A stretch of 64,000 bases of DNA from Galbula dea (lineage: Eukaryota; Chordata; Aves; Piciformes; Galbulidae). The notes under the pieces were generated by a model. It did no database searches. It saw only the letters and a program-made list of their open reading frames with translations, and had not been told where the DNA came from. This document shows, in pieces, positions 20,501-35,500 of this stretch (positions are counted from its first letter, which is position 1; every line of letters starts with the position of its first letter). The stretch is from assembly GCA_013399015.1 (NCBI GenBank), contig VWZX01001039.1:330762-394761 (forward strand), in the 5' to 3' direction. Position numbers and translations under genes: made by a program.

Positions 20501-23500
20501 CACTCGGATTACGCAGTGGAGAATGGATGTTAGTTTGAATTTTGGTTCTTAAAGGACACAGGTGGATTTCCAGTCGTTTTCCAGCTGCTGGCAGAATAAC
20601 TTACCAAACGAAAACTGAGACATAGAAGTGGTATTGAACAAAGGGCTTTCTCATCTCAAAGGCATTTAAGCACAGTAGAATGTCTTCCCCATGTTCTTCC
20701 TCTCTGAACTTTTGTCCAAATAATTTTTGGCCACTGTTAACATCTTTTGTAGCAGATTTCTATTTTCATCTTTGCTCTACATTTCCTGAAAATAAACTTG
20801 GAAAATGTTTAGAATGTTTATTTCTACCCTGAATAGAGCACTTGATGGTCTGTCTCTGAGTCTTCCTTGGCCATTGTGGTATTCTCCTTCACCTCATTGC
20901 AAGCTTTTGTGATTTCAGTAGTTCTGAGTTGGGTTTGTTTCCCCTTTTTGGTCCCTTTTTTTCTGGAGCATTCCAATGAGATCATTGTCATGTCACTGAT
21001 TGTATGTTTTCTTTCTGGACTTTTTAATGGCAGGGTGTTGAAAATACCTGGGTGAAGCTCTGAGGGGGCTGATGTAGAAGACTAAGCACAGGACAGGGAG
21101 TTGAGCCTCTTCTGTTGTTGTTGTTTGGGTTCCCTCCCTAGCCCCCCAATCCCATGTCAGGGAACAGGGTCCTGGACGTGTCCAGGTGTTGTACCTCACC
21201 TGCCACGTGTTTCTGAGCATGTCAAACTTCAAACCTGGGCTTTCTCTGTAAGTAGATGGCATCACTGGGTCCAACAAAAGTTAGCCTAGCTCAAAAACAC
21301 CTTTTGTTTTTACTTTAGGCTTTAAAATAAGGTTCTTCAGGGGAGAACAGGTAATGTTGTAACATCAGAGAGTTTGCAACAAAAGCTTTTATCATTTAGA
21401 TGATGAAGCTGGATAAAAACTTGTTTGGAAATAAGGTCAGGTCCTTACTGGGTAAAAGCTTTGCCATTGAAATAAGGCAAAAGCCCAGGCCACTCCTGAG
21501 TTACAAAGCTGTGTTTGTTGGATATGTTGAGGAGCAGCTTTTTGGAGAGGCCAGCAGAGTTGAGGCTGAGCAGGTATCGCCCCGACTGCTGCAGCCCTGA
21601 GCTTGGAGAGCTCTGTTAGGGCCAGCAGAAGCCCATTGTGACTTGACAGAAGAGGTCTGGTTAACCAGTGGCTTTACTGGCTTGGACAAACCCCTCTGAT
21701 TTCCAGTTTTAACTTGGGAAACTTCCCTGGTGTTGGTGCAATTGAGTGCAATGGGCAGCACCTTCCAAATGTGTTGTCCAAAATGGGAATGACTTGCTGG
21801 TGAGCAACAGGAGTTGCTGCTGTCATACAGAATCGTGTTTAAAACTCTGTTTAACATTTGAGGTGACATCTTGAAAACTCAGAGTACTTGAAGCTGCTTG
21901 ACAAGCACTAGGTAGGAGTCTGTGGGTGGAGGCACTTCAGGCTGATGCTTCTTGCATTTGGGTCCTCTTGTGCTGCCTGCATGGGCTGGATTTGCAAGCC
22001 TTTAACTTCTTTTGTTGTGTGGTTAGTTATTTGGTAATAAAATTCCTTTTGGGCCTCTAAATGTTATGATGCTGGAAGGAAATGCTTTGTTAAACTCTTG
22101 AGTGTCTGTCACATGGCCTTTATAAGGTGTTTCATTATAGTAGGAATGCATTTAATATTTCCAAGGAATGGAGTAGACTTCATTGTGACAAAGCATTCCT
22201 GAGGTCTGGGATAAGTGATCACGGCACAGCTTTTAGAAATGACATCATCTCTATTCCCTAGCTGCTAAGAGATGTAATTCTGAACAGAATACATTTTTTT
22301 TTCTTCAGAATTATTTTAAATCTCGGCATTACCAGGTGGAAAAGTCTTTTTATCTCTTAAGTCTTCGGAGCAGTTTAAGTGTTGTACTTAAGTGACCCAT
22401 TTGCTTAGTGCTTTCGATTTCCCTTTCTGTTAGGCCAAGTGTAAATCTCATGGCTGGCCATGAGGAAGAAAAGAAACAAAAATATGCTGGTTTCTTTTGT
22501 CTCAACATAATTTAGTGAAAATCACAACGAGGCAACTCTCTCTCAGGGGCCTTGTGGGTGCAGATGGGGACTGGTGTGTTTTGAGGATGTTTTCAAAGTG
22601 AAACTGAAAACACTTTGTTTTCCAGCTACTTTAAAAACATTTGTTTCTAAAAGCAAGAACCAAATAATAAATACAGTTGCTGCTGTTTCCTGTGGGTTCA
22701 ATTTTAATGAGCAGGACCATGCCTGCCATGCAAAGTAGAAGTGTTATTTCTGCTCTAAATTGGAAACTGATGTGCCACAGAGAAGTCATAATTGAGACTG
22801 CAGCGTTAGTGAGCCCTGATGTGAAGCAATAGCTGCTTCTGGGTGTTAAAGCATAATTAAAAATGAAACTCTAGCTGACACTTTTATACTCATCCCAAGC
22901 TCTGACTCCTTAGACGTAGTCTTGCATGAGTTAAAAGTTCAGAGTAGGAAATGAACCCCAAAGCTCTGCTGCTCTTTGTAGGGAAGCGTAGGGCAGCCCT
23001 GTATCTGCTCCAGAAATATGTCATGTTTGTAGCTCGGTGCTGGTTGGCAAGCAGAGTTCTGTCTGTGAGTGTGGCATGCTGCATTTTACTTTGACAGGCT
23101 CCACTCCTAGGGATTAAAACTGAGACCTGCAAGACTTCAACATCTGTTTGAAGTGATGGTGTTAACTCATCAGTTACCTGCAGCTCCCTGGGCAGCACCT
23201 GCCCAAGTGTCCTTGTCACCTGTTGAATCGTTGTTAGTCTTCTATTTTGAGCATTATCTCTCTTCCACTTTACTCTGGGAGTGAGATCAAGTAAAGTCAT
23301 GAGAATGTGATTCTGCTCTTTGGTGTCAGATGTAGTGGAGCAGTTCAAGGAAGTGATTGTTGATCTCCAAGCTATGCTCATGTTATAATAGTGACTCAAG
23401 GTTTTCATATAGAAATAATTTGTGGGAGTCCTTTCTGGAGAACACAGCTGCTTATTCCTCCACTGAGGAAAGCCCATTTGGAACAGTTGGTAACTGAAAA

Positions 23501-26500
23501 GAATACAGACTATGTCACCAGAGCTGTGACTTTCCATGGGAAGTACCTGTGAAGGCTGAAGGTCCTCTCTGTGTAGTTCAGTCTGTAACTTACCTCTTCA
23601 GGGTCATGCTTCCGGTCCTCTGGACTTGTCTTTTCTTTTGGAGTTGGAGGGATCTAAAACCACTACAAGTGATGTTTTCTCTTGGTTGTGGCTGGCAGTG
23701 CTGTGTTATTGAGAGCCGTAAAGAACCTTGGGAGGCTTTTGCATATATACAAGTATGCAATGCTGCTGAATTTCCTAAAGTCAGTCAGTAGCTTCAGCAG
23801 TTGCAGCCTCGTTTGTTGTAAAACACACATAGAGGGTTCATAGCTGCTCAGTAATGCCAAATGGTGCATTTGAGTGCAGCCCAGAATACAGATGCCTGTG
23901 TGTTGGAGAGAGGTCTCCTGAGCTCAGGTAGGTTATCAGTGCAGGAGGCTCCAGTGTGATGAGGAAAAGACCAATTCTGTCTTCACCATCCCAGGTGTTT
24001 GCTGTTGGGAATGTTGAAACCCTTGAGTTTGTCTAGTCCTACTTGATTCCTTAGCTTGCTTTTGAGCTGTGATGGAAATACTAGTTAAATAAATGCTTTG
24101 AAAACTGCTATTTGAGGCAATAGCCGAGTAACTTAGTTTGGTAGTGTTGTACTTCACAAGTCAGTGCCTTTTTAGAGTTTGAAATGTCCATATAATTACA
24201 GCCCCTCTTTCCAAAGAGGTCCCTTGTTTACATGGCCTAGCAATGCTGAGTAATTACTGCTGGTATTCAGAGTAGTTGACTGTGGTGAGGGTTGGAACCA
24301 TGGTACGCACACTCAAATACAACTCTCTGCACCATGTTTTTTGCTTGTTTTTAGAGACTCAAAAGCTTTGCCAAATGTCAGGAATCATTTTGGGTCCCAA
24401 GTCTTATGTAGATACTTTCAGCAATATCTTAGTGACTTGGGACAAGGGAAAAGCTAATACGCTATTAAAATACTTGTATAAAAAATGATGCTGTTTCCTG
24501 TTGTAGCTTAGCTACCTGCTTCTGGATACATCAGCCTGCATTGTGTGAGTGTCTTGGCAATTGTGGTGCATTTTGGCAGTGCCATTGGCTTTACCAGCTG
24601 TTTTGGGTAGCATTTGGGAGCTGATGGGAGAGCTGGTAGGCATTATCACTGTCCAGTGCAGAATAAAACTAGCTGAAAGAGTTGACCTAGTATTGACATG
24701 TATCTCTATGGTGTGCTCCCTTTGGACAAGCGTGGAGCCCAGATGGCTGAAGTGTCAAGTGCTTCTGCTCCATGACTGTGTTATGGTATATACCTGTCCT
24801 TGTTGTCAAGCTCTAGCACATCTGTGTGATGGCAAAAGATTGTTGTCCTCTGCAGATGTGTGGGGGAGAGGAACCAAATACTGTTGCTGGGGACAGGGAA
24901 ACAATTGGGAGCCCAGTGAGCAGATTGCTCTTGGCCATAATCTAGGAGTGACTAGATGGTAGCCTGTGTATCACCTACTTACAGTTTGGCTTCTTGACCT
25001 TTTCCTGAGCAGTGGCTGGTGCTCACTTACTCATGCTGGCACATTAAGTTCCTTCCTCCCAACCTTTTCTAAAGCATTCTTGGTGTGGTGTTTTTTTTTA
25101 AATCTTCAGTTAAAGCTTTTACATCCTAGAGCACTGTATGGCACCTCTTATTTCCAGGGATGAACAGTGCAAGGATCCTGTCTTGGCCATCTGTTTCAAA
25201 ATTAGCTCCTCTGGGAAAGTACTTGTGGCAGAAACATAAAGGTGTGAAGGAGAAGAGGTTTTGCTTATGATTTACTTGATTCCCTGCCTGACTTCCTGCT
25301 CACATATATTTTCATGTGGGGAGGGTGCATGTTCATTGATGAAAGATCAAGTTTGCTTTGTGATTTGAAGAATTTCGGAGCTGGAGGGAGAAAATCCCCA
25401 GTGTTGTAAGTTAAAGGCTTGGATATTTGCTTATTGCATTTACAACCCTTCAGAAAATTTGTCTGTGCTTGATTAAGTAATGTTTTGTGTGTGACCTCAT
25501 GAGATGAGGGATGCAGGCTCTGAAGTCTCTTTCCCAGCAGATAATCAGGATGGAGCAGGAGCTCCTGCTTGGAAAGATTCTGCTTGGGCACAAATTAAAG
25601 TCCTTTTGAAGTGGAGAACGCCCATAAAAATGTAGAGTCAGAAGAATCTGGATAAGTACTCCTGGCAGAATAACTGACTTCTTTGGGTGTTCAAAGTTTG
25701 ATTTTAAACTTGTGGTCTGCCCCTTCCTGTGAAGGAGAAAGCATGTAGAGACTTTCTTCCAAGATAAAGAAGTGAACATTTTAAGTGGCTCTGAAGGCTT
25801 CTGCTTCCTGCATGAGATTAGTAAGCTAGGTCACCCTCTGGAGGAGCATGTTGAGTAAGCTGAGTGAGTGTACTACCCTGGCCAAGTGCATTGAGTAAAC
25901 TGGGTGAGTGTACTACCCTGGCCATGTGCATTTGACCTGTTTACTTTAGCAAAGGTGTTTCAGAATTGCAGAGGAAGTGGCTGCTATTTGAACAACCCCA
26001 TTATATAAAAAATCATGGGAGCACATCCTTGATTTTTACCTTTCCTCTGCTGCTTTGATGTGTGGTGAATGGTGTTTAGTGAAGCACTTCACTCAGAGTA
26101 ACTAACTTCCTTTTAGGTTTTTCTTTGGTTTTCTGAGCTGAGGCAGTATGGGGTGTTATGGTAGGCTCTCATTGCTGCTTGGCTTGAAATACCAACAACC
26201 TCAAGCTGTTGTGGTGCTTTAGTTATCTAATACTCATCCTGTGCAAGCAGGATGCTTGCACCTGAAACAGGAGTAAGGTTATACTTGTGTTACGCTCAGC
26301 CTAGGCAGTTCTTATTCCTTCACTGCATGGGTACAGCTGTTTGCAGGGCCAAATAATGAATGGGGTCAGTGAACTCTGATTGAAGTGCCTCCTCTTTACT
26401 GTTACTGGTCACCCCACTTGGATCCTGCTTTGCTTCGTTTGCCAGAAGTGATGGTGGTCTAGTTGCTCAACTCTGTACTGTCAGCAAAAGAAATGCATGT

Positions 26501-29500
26501 GTAGCTACACCTGCAGACAGTGTTTTTGTGGCCTGTTTTGGGTGCATGAATCATTAGAGAGGCATATTTAACTTTTGAAAGAGATCCAGATAGTTTTTCT
26601 CAACTTTGATCCCCTTTGCAGCTGGTAACTTCGGACTGTTTCTGTTCTTGTGTAGCAGAATACAAGCACAATCAGCATTCCTTTGTCTGGCAGATAGAAA
26701 TGCACAGAGGCATTAGGGGAAAATAGGAGAATTCACATGAGTAAACAATCTCCCTTGCAAAGAGCTTTCCTGTGTGGGAAGAGTAACTTCAGAATATGTT
26801 AACTCCTAATAGTCTGCATCCTTGCAATGCTGTGTGGGAAGAGTAACTGACAACTAAGTTCACTTCCAATAATCTGCATCATAGTCAGGCTCAGGTGTCT
26901 GAGAAACAGGGAAGTATAAGGGTCTGGAAAGAAGAGGAGTTTAGGACCTCTTCTGGGAAGAAGAGAGAATGTGTGGGAGAGCTGTGTCCTGAGAGGATAA
27001 CCAAAGAAGAAACCTCCCAAGGCCTGATGATGTTAGATGCCGGAGTAGGTGCTCAGCAGTGACAGTGATTCGCTGATCAATGGATATTTAAACTAGGCTG
27101 AACAGCAACTTTTTATTAAAATGATAGGTGTAACAGCACTTAGCAGCTTCATTTCTCTTCTGGGAGCTCTGACAGGCTGTAGTGAGCCCTGACCATAAGT
27201 CTTTGCCTTAAAGTGAAGAATGAAGGTTCTCATTTTACATTCCTCCTTGCCTGAATAAGTGATCCCAGTAGATGCTGTTAATGTGAAGTTTGGTTTTGTG
27301 TGAAGTGAAAGGTCTTTGGGGTAACATCCCACCTAGACCCTTCACCAGCTTTGTTGCCTTTCTTTGGACACGCTCCAGGGCCTCAGTGTCTTTCTTGTAA
27401 TATGTTCTGTAGTAGCCATTCTCTTTATTCAAAAGTAATGTGTTGGAAACTTTCTTGTTTGTTAAGAGAGCTGAAAGTAATCCTTGAAAAAGTACTGCGC
27501 TCCATCTTTTATGTTGGGTGATGGCAGTTGATAGTAAATGCAAGCGTAGTTCTGTGTAACAGCAAAGAACAAGTGTAATGTGATACAGGCCTTGGACTGT
27601 TGCAGCTTAGAAATATAAGCATTTTGTCTTCGGTTGGGAATTCAGTACTGAAGTACTGGAAATGGCTTCAGAGGTTGTATAGAAACTGGTATGATGCTTG
27701 AGAAACTGGTAAAATGTTTGCTGCTTCACTGACTGACTTCGTTTCTGAGTCCATCATCTGCTTCGTGTCGTTTTGGTTTGGGAACTACCTTCCTACCTGG
27801 GATGATAGCTTCTGGGAGGGAAGCAGAGCACAAAGACTTGGAGCTGTCTTTAGGGATGCCTGGAATGGTTGATACTGAAACTGTCTGGAGAGAGGGTGCT
27901 TGGGGATGTTTGGGATCTATGTCACCCTCAGGCATAATTTCCCTGACTGGTGTCCTGCTATCCCTTGCCAGGATATCTCTCTGGGCAGTGCTGGGATTCA
28001 GAAGAAGCTGAGTGCCAACCTTTTCCAGTGCACTTAATTATCTGCCAGTCATCAGTGTAATTATTCCTCTTGCTTACTTCCACACTGGTTATAAAGCAGG
28101 AGTGATTAGGTGGGGTTTTTCTCTTGTAGGAGCCCAGTGTCTGCTGATGGTCATGGTTTAATGGGAAAGGAACAGGAGATATCCTTGTCAGCTAGTGCAC
28201 AGTCCATCAAACAGGAAACCACATATCCAGGTTTGTTTCCTGTTCCCTACCAAAAGGGAGATGCTCCAGGTGTTTTCTGCACATACTTGCTGGTTTAACT
28301 CAACTCCTTTAGAAACACTTCTGAGGAAATGAGTGCAAGTTTGTGTAGAGGAAGGTCTTCCAAGCCCTTAAGTGTCAAAGTGGTGACAAAGCTGGAGGTT
28401 TCCTATTCTCTCTGCTGTGTGTTATTTCTGTATTTAATCCCAACAGTGTTTTCTCCTAATTTGAGGGAGCTCAGGTACTTAGTTAAAAATACCTGCAGCA
28501 GTTAAAATTCTAGGTATATCCTAGTAAAGGATGAGAAGAACAACAAACAAGAGAATTGCTAAACTTTTAATGCCTCCAGAATATCCTTTCTTCAAAAAGT
28601 GGCTTCTGCGAAGCCCTCAGAGGAAAAGGTTTTGGGGTGTAAACAGGCAAAATTGCTTCTTGTAGCGGAAATCCCAGCTCATAAAATAGGCTGTTGCCAG
28701 AGGTCTGTTTTCTTGGCTGTAAAACTAAGTAAGACTAAAGGAGCAGAGGATGATAAACTGCAAAGTTATCATTAAAAATGGTCAAAGCTAGAAGAGGCTT
28801 GTTGGGAAAAGGATGCTGGCAGGTTTTCCTAGTGCAGGTGCAGTTTCTGCCAGCAGAAAAAAGTGCTTTTGCAGGTATAGCTGCTTTTGTGTAGGGAAGT
28901 GATATAAGCTGTGATATAAGATGTGGTTATACCACATCTGCCCTGGGGTTTTTGCCAGTTTATAGGCGTTGCCAAGGATTACATCCCCAAGACACTGCTG
29001 TGTTGGCAATCATTCCCTGGGCCTGTGTAGTTTTAAGAGTGTTAAGATGGCTAAATTATTCTTTATTTTGCTTGGTTGAGAGTTGTAGACTAAGGCATAG
29101 GCATCACTGGGGTAGATTTGCTGCCCATTTGTTGTGGTGACATCAAAGGGTTAAGCTCTTCCTGTTTTGTGTTTGCATTGCAGTTTGGCAAGCCATCCAT
29201 TTGTCTGCTGAATGATGCAGGGAAGTGAGAAGGTGGCAGTGAGAACTGGGATCCAGGTGTGGAGCTGGATTGCTAAATGGCATTGAATGGTGACTGACTG
29301 CTCTTATGCAACGTGGTGCACCCTGTGCTTCCTTTAGCCAGGTGCCTGTGACACTAGATAGGTTTAAGGCCTTTGCACAATGATGAGGAGATGAAGTCAG
29401 CCCAAGGGAGATGTTTTTTTGTTTGTTCTTTCTTTCCTAAAGTGTTGTAGAGTGTGTTGCTGCTTTGGTGAGTAGGTAAAATTGCCTCTCTGGCCAAGTG

Positions 29501-32500
29501 AAGCATGCCGGAGAGGGAATGGTTCACAAAAGTGGGTGCTGCTTTGAGGAAGGGACAAGATCTGAAGCAGTAAGGGACAGAGGACTGAAGAGAAACCTAG
29601 TGCTTGGATGCTCACCATACTGAGAGGCCTGGAGGAGAACAGTAAGATGGAAGAATGTTAAAGATTGTTTTCTTCATAAAAACGTTCCTGTAAAGTGCCA
29701 CTGGCTAAAAATTCTTCAGCTAAGCCTGTTTCTCATCAGTCCCATTGTCTCTGGAGGGGTTAACAGTTGCATGCCACCAGGGACTGTGGACCAAAATACA
29801 TTTAAGCCAACCTAGCCACTTTCATGAGAGAAGTTTTTAATTGGGATGGCTTTGGTTTAGTTGTCATGGTAGATCTTTAACTTCCTGATAGTTTTTTTTT
29901 TGTGTGGGTGCTACTTCATTGTGCTCATGGAAGTGTTTTTGTACCATACCATTTTCTTCTCCCTGTCTGTGTATTTGTTAGTAATATTCTGAAGGGGAAA
30001 TCAGGATTCAAGATACAGATATGTTGTTTTAAGATTTTTTTTGGCATAGTATTTCCCCCCAACTACCTGCAAGTCTAAGAGCTCTGACTTCTCCTTCATG
30101 AGGTAGCCTGTCCTTTTGCTCTCATTCTTTTGTGACCAAGCAGGGCAGTTGCTGCTGGGTGAGGACCATGGGTTTGCACTGGCAGTGTACTTTGGGTGTG
30201 AAGCTCCATGCACAGTCAGGGGCTATCCTAGAAACAAGTGGTTTTGGGGATACAACTCAGTGCAAGTTTTCTTGAGGTGATGGGCAGTTTGAGTGGATTA
30301 TTTCTTTCTGCGATAAACTCCTCTTCTGTCTTTGTGGTTGAAGAGGCTGTGATAGAATAGATGTTTTCCATTATTCCATTATTCCCAGTAGCAAAAGCAG
30401 GTGGCAGACAGATGACCCAACAACTTGAGACTTAAACAGCATTTGAGAGACACATTTATGCTGAATACCCCTGGGGTCTGGTGCTTTGCCTGCACACTGT
30501 CTGGTCTCCCTTTGAGACCAGGAGGACAATTTGAGAGACCTTTGCAGAGAACTTTATAAAACTTAGTCCAGAAAGTCAATTTGTTGTTTTCTTGGCATGT
30601 GTTTGAGCCTGTGGACAGATCTACTATGGAAATTGTCTGTGGAAAAAACACAAGTTAATGAGAATTTACCCTTCCCAGTAGTGCTGTGATGTCTTGGTGT
30701 CAGAAAAATATTCTTATCCTCTCAGTTTGCCGGAGTTCTTCTACATAGTTCAAGTGTTCCATGGTTTCATTACTTCTTGAAGTTATCCTAGGAAAAATGT
30801 ATTCTTCTGACCTCACAAAATACTTACAGGATACTCTTCTAAGAAGGACTTTGCAGGTGTGATTAGTTTTTTTTTTTTTTGAAGTAGACATTTTTTTGGT
30901 CAGATCCTGTTCCAAAATCCCTGGAGGAGTCCCAGCTACTGCTGACCAGTTAGTAGTTTGCTGACCAGGGTTGAGGTGGCCTGTTCTTTATGTTGTGTGA
31001 GCTGCTGGAAACTGGAGCTAGCAGAGAGAGCAGTTTTGCTACCTGATGCAGAGGAACAGTGCCAGTTTCCTACAGATACATCAAGGCTGTGAAATGGATC
31101 TAGTCCTGTTGCTGAATCTGGCAATGTACAATGCTGACTGTGGTAAAAGACTGAAATTAATGTTCTGATACCTATTTGAGTGAGGGGGGAAAAAAAAAAA
31201 GCAGGGAAAGCTTTTTTTGAGACAGCTTGAGACATCTACGAAATGTTGTGAAGGAAAAAGCAATGATACAGTTCCTCTTTGTTTTCTTCCTTTTCATTCT
31301 GTCTGCCTCCAAACAGGACAGTTTCTGTAGCTCACATTGGCACACCTGTGCTTTCCCAGAACCATACAGTTCATTCAGAGGGGCGTCTGAAGACAGCACT
31401 CCCCTGAAACCCAAATGTGGTGCTTTGGGTTGTTTTCCTTTTGTCAACTTGATGGCTAACTGACCTGACACATGCCACTTCTAGTCTTTCCAACACTGAC
31501 TAATAAAAGACCTTAAAAACCCCACAACCCACGTGTATTTCTGTCTTGCCAGGCTCATGACATGGTTATGTTGAGAGGACATTGCTGTGGAGGTTGGCAG
31601 TGTTCTCACAGTTTACTCTCCCAATCTGATGTTTGGTAGCCCAGCTGGATATAGCCCCCAGACACTGTCATGATGATGTAGACAGGGCTGGGTCCTGCCC
31701 TTCTTTAGTAGCTGGACTGTACTTCTGAGCAGCAGCAGCATCCTTGGAGACCTGTCTTGCAAATGGAGAAAGCTTCTGGAAGAAAAATCATAGAATGGTT
31801 TGGGTTGGAAGGGACCTTAAAGATCATCTAATCCAACCCCCCTGCCATGGTTAGGGACACCTTCCACTAGATCAGGTTACTTAAAGCCCTGTCCAGCCTG
31901 TCCTTGGAGACCTTCAGGGATGGGGCATCCACAGCTTCTCTGGAGAACCTCTTCCAGTGCCTCAATATCCTCAGAGTGAAGAATTTCTTCCCAATATCTC
32001 TTTTCAGTCTGAAACCATTACCCCTTGTCTTATTACGGAACTGCCTGATAACAAGTCCTTCCCCAGCTTTCCTGTAAGACCTCTTTAAGTACTGGAAGGC
32101 TGTTATAAGGTCTCCCAAGGTGTCAAAGTGTTGCATTTGTTTCTTCAAGATGAGAAACAAGTTTTGGATTATGCTTCCTGAGATGCAGGCTAAGCTTGCC
32201 TCTTGGTGGGATAACAGAGGAGAATGAAACCTCTGGCTCTAACTTTCACCAAGTTATACTGTGATATGCTTTAAAGTCTTTAGGACAAGAAGATCTGGGA
32301 AGTCTGACATGGGAAAGACCCGAATTTGCCAGGCCTGACACACATGGCTCTCAGCAGACTGATTTCACAAACAAATTTCTTGGAAGCAAGTTCTTATTGT
32401 CCAAGCTGTGCCAACTCAGCTGCCTGGCCACACAGTGATCCTGCTCTGAGTTAAAATAAACCAGTGACCCCCTTAAGCTGAGCCAATGACATACCACAAT

Positions 32501-35500
32501 CTGGCAGGTCAAAATGAAGTGTGTAGTGGGCTTAGAACTTGTAGAGGATTGGGGTCTTGTATGACAGAAGGGGAAAAGTGGAGCCTGGGGATCTGGAGGA
32601 GCAATGGACACTGCTGGTGCAGGTAGTGGTTTGTGGAGGAGCAGGGGAGGTGACTCTGTTGTTTGTGATTGAGACATGGAAATCTGTTGCTGCTTTTTCT
32701 GAGTAGTTACCTGTTTGCATCACCAGTTTCTTATCCTACCAGAAGCAACATGGTGAGACACTGGATGTTGACTGAAGCCTTGGCATGAGGGGGAAGTAGG
32801 TGACTACAATGGCCCTAAACTCTGCATGGATGAACCTGCAGGTCCTTTACACTCAGGGTAGCCAAAACTCTTGTGAGGCTTTTAATAGCATCTTGTCCAC
32901 AGCCTAGCTGCAGTGCTGTGTGCTGTTTTCTTCCTCGATGGGAAATATTAAGGAGCTACTGAAATAGTAAACTGGAAGAATTATGTGGAAATGATGCCAT
33001 CACCTTCTCCTACTCTTTTTAAGGCAAGTCTTTGCAAATTCCTGAGTGGGAGGCGATGGATTAGATAAAACCCATTCTGAAAACGTACTCTGGCACTCGT
33101 GCTCCCACTCTGCTTCTTTCTCAGTATGTCAGTTGCTCAATAGCAACTCCAGAACCTCTAGTTGTGGCTTGGGTTGCTTCCACAGGCTTGCTGAGGTTTT
33201 GCTCATACGCTGGGATTTCTTATGGTGGGAGACATTAGGAGGAGGGAAATACTTTTGAGTGATCGTGCCTTTCTGGGCAGTAAAAAAGTAGTGCTCCTTA
33301 ATGTCAAAGAATTAAAAGGGAGAAATCCTAGACTGGCCCAGGTTGGAAGGGACCTTCAAGATCATCTAGCTCCAACCCCCCCTGCCATGGGCAGGGATGC
33401 CAGCCACTACACCAGGTTGCCCAAGGCCACATCCACCCTGGCCTTGAACACTGCCAGGGACGGGCAGGCACAACCTCTCTGGGCAACCTGTTCCAGTGCC
33501 TCCCCACCCTCTGGGTAAAGAACCTCCTTCTAATTTCTAGTCTATATTTCCCCTCCTTCAGCTTATATCCATTCCCCCTTGCCCTGTTGCAATCTGAAAG
33601 CATGTATGTTTGGAGAACTCTTGCTCCATAGTCCTCAAAGAGTGTATGTGCCATACCTTGCTCAAATTCACCTCTGTACCTGTGAGTTTTTGCTCTTTAA
33701 AGGGTTAACTCCAGAACTGTGGCTAAAGGAAGTAGAAGCCAAAATGTTCTTCAAATGAAATGTGTAAAATAAGTTTTAACATCTCCCTGTATCCTGTCAT
33801 CTCCTGGTATGAAAGCAAGTGTAGCTGAAATACTGGAAAATCCCTTCCCTGATGGTAGCCCATATGCAGTTCTTGGTTTGTGCTGAGTTGGTGGTGGAGC
33901 TTCTCCAGTCATTGAAGAGCCTGGGCTGCCCAACACTCTGTGTGAGCAGCATGGCAAATCCATCCAAGCTTCTTTTGTTCAGAAGTATTACAGTGTGAAT
34001 TCAGTTTTTTCATTTCCAGACTTGCTATTTCATCTGGGAATTGCTGATTCAGTATTTTTTTCCCTGATTTTAAAAGCTTTATTAGACAGTGGTGGATCTT
34101 TGTTGTGGCTCCTTAGCATTAATGTGAAAACTTTCCAGAAGGCCCAGAGAAGATGTAGAGCAGCTGACTGCTTCACTTTTGTCTCTTGAACCTATTAACT
34201 GAAGTAATAGTTTGCTCCAAAGTTGCTTTTTATTATCTTCCTCTGCTAAAAGAGTTTATGTGCATCAGAGCCAGAAATAATCAGTGAAGTGCAGATAGGT
34301 TACTACAAACAGAGATCATAATATCAAGCTGCCATTTGGTGCCATCACCTAATGGTATTAATTCAGTAAATCTGTGAAATGTAATTTTCAAAATTAAGAG
34401 ATGATGTGTGAAGGGAAGTCAATGAGATGAAGAAAGATGTAGGAAGCTACAGGGACGATCAGCTTGAAGTCTGTGTAGGTGTAAATGGGAAGTTACAGTG
34501 GAGTGGTAAATGCCAGCTGGAGGACAGCAGTTGACAGCAGTGAGAGGGAAGTAGCTCGACCTCATGCAGAGCTGCTTGAAAATGCCAGTGGCAAGAAACA
34601 GGTGATTTGTTGGGCGATTCAGAGGTGGGCAGTTGAAAAAAGTCACTTAGTGTGCCAAAGACCATATCCTCAGTGGGTGCATAGAGACTGGACAGTCATT
34701 TCTAGCAGGTGTCTGGGAGATGGGAAGTATCTCCGATCCATCTGTGTGGTCTATCTCCTGGCCCCATAAACCATGAGATGGCTAAGGGAAGGAATGTACC
34801 ATGGTGTGGTTCTCTCCCAAGCCTTGGGGGATGATAGAGGAGGAGTGTATGGATGGGTGATGGCAGAGTGATCAGTTTAGCTGCTGTCTTCATCTCCTCA
34901 CAACAGCCCCCTTATGTTCTGCCTGTAATTGCGCCGGGGAAGATTAGATTACAGAAGAGTTTCCCAGCAGTTTCTCAGAGTGGTTGGCTGGTATTGCTTA
35001 TAAACTAGCAACTTTGAAGATACCCTCTTTAGGAGATCATGTCCTGGAAGTTCTCAACACTTAGATCTCACCTTCTACATTTGAGTTCCTGGGAACCTTA
35101 TCAAGCTGCTAGAAATGAGGCTTTGTGCTTGCAAGTTTTCCTGCAGTTGTCTCCTGAAAGAATGGAGGTGAATGGATCTTCACAAAGGAAGGTGGCTTGG
35201 TGCATTTGCAGACCAACAGAAACCTTACAATGATAGTTACTGTAGCATGGTTCAGGCTAAAAGCTTATTTCAAACTCTCTCTACTCTGTATGTTTTACCT
35301 GTATGGGGCTGGGAGAGAGTCAGGTGAAGACAAGTGGGGTTCAGAGTGGATGACCTAGTTCTTGCAGTATTTTGGGCTGGGTGTCCACTTTGTTATTACC
35401 TGGTGAAGGAAGCAGCTGTATAGTGCCTGGTGTGTGTTGGTTGGCCTTGTTCTGTGCTGTGGGTGGAGAAGAGCTGTTGCCCTTTAGAAGAGTGTTAGTG

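Noticed and set aside
24549..24962. 137-codon plus frame in ARIH1 intron 1
   Set aside because: It begins at GTG, no domain is recognised, and there is no exon-like boundary.
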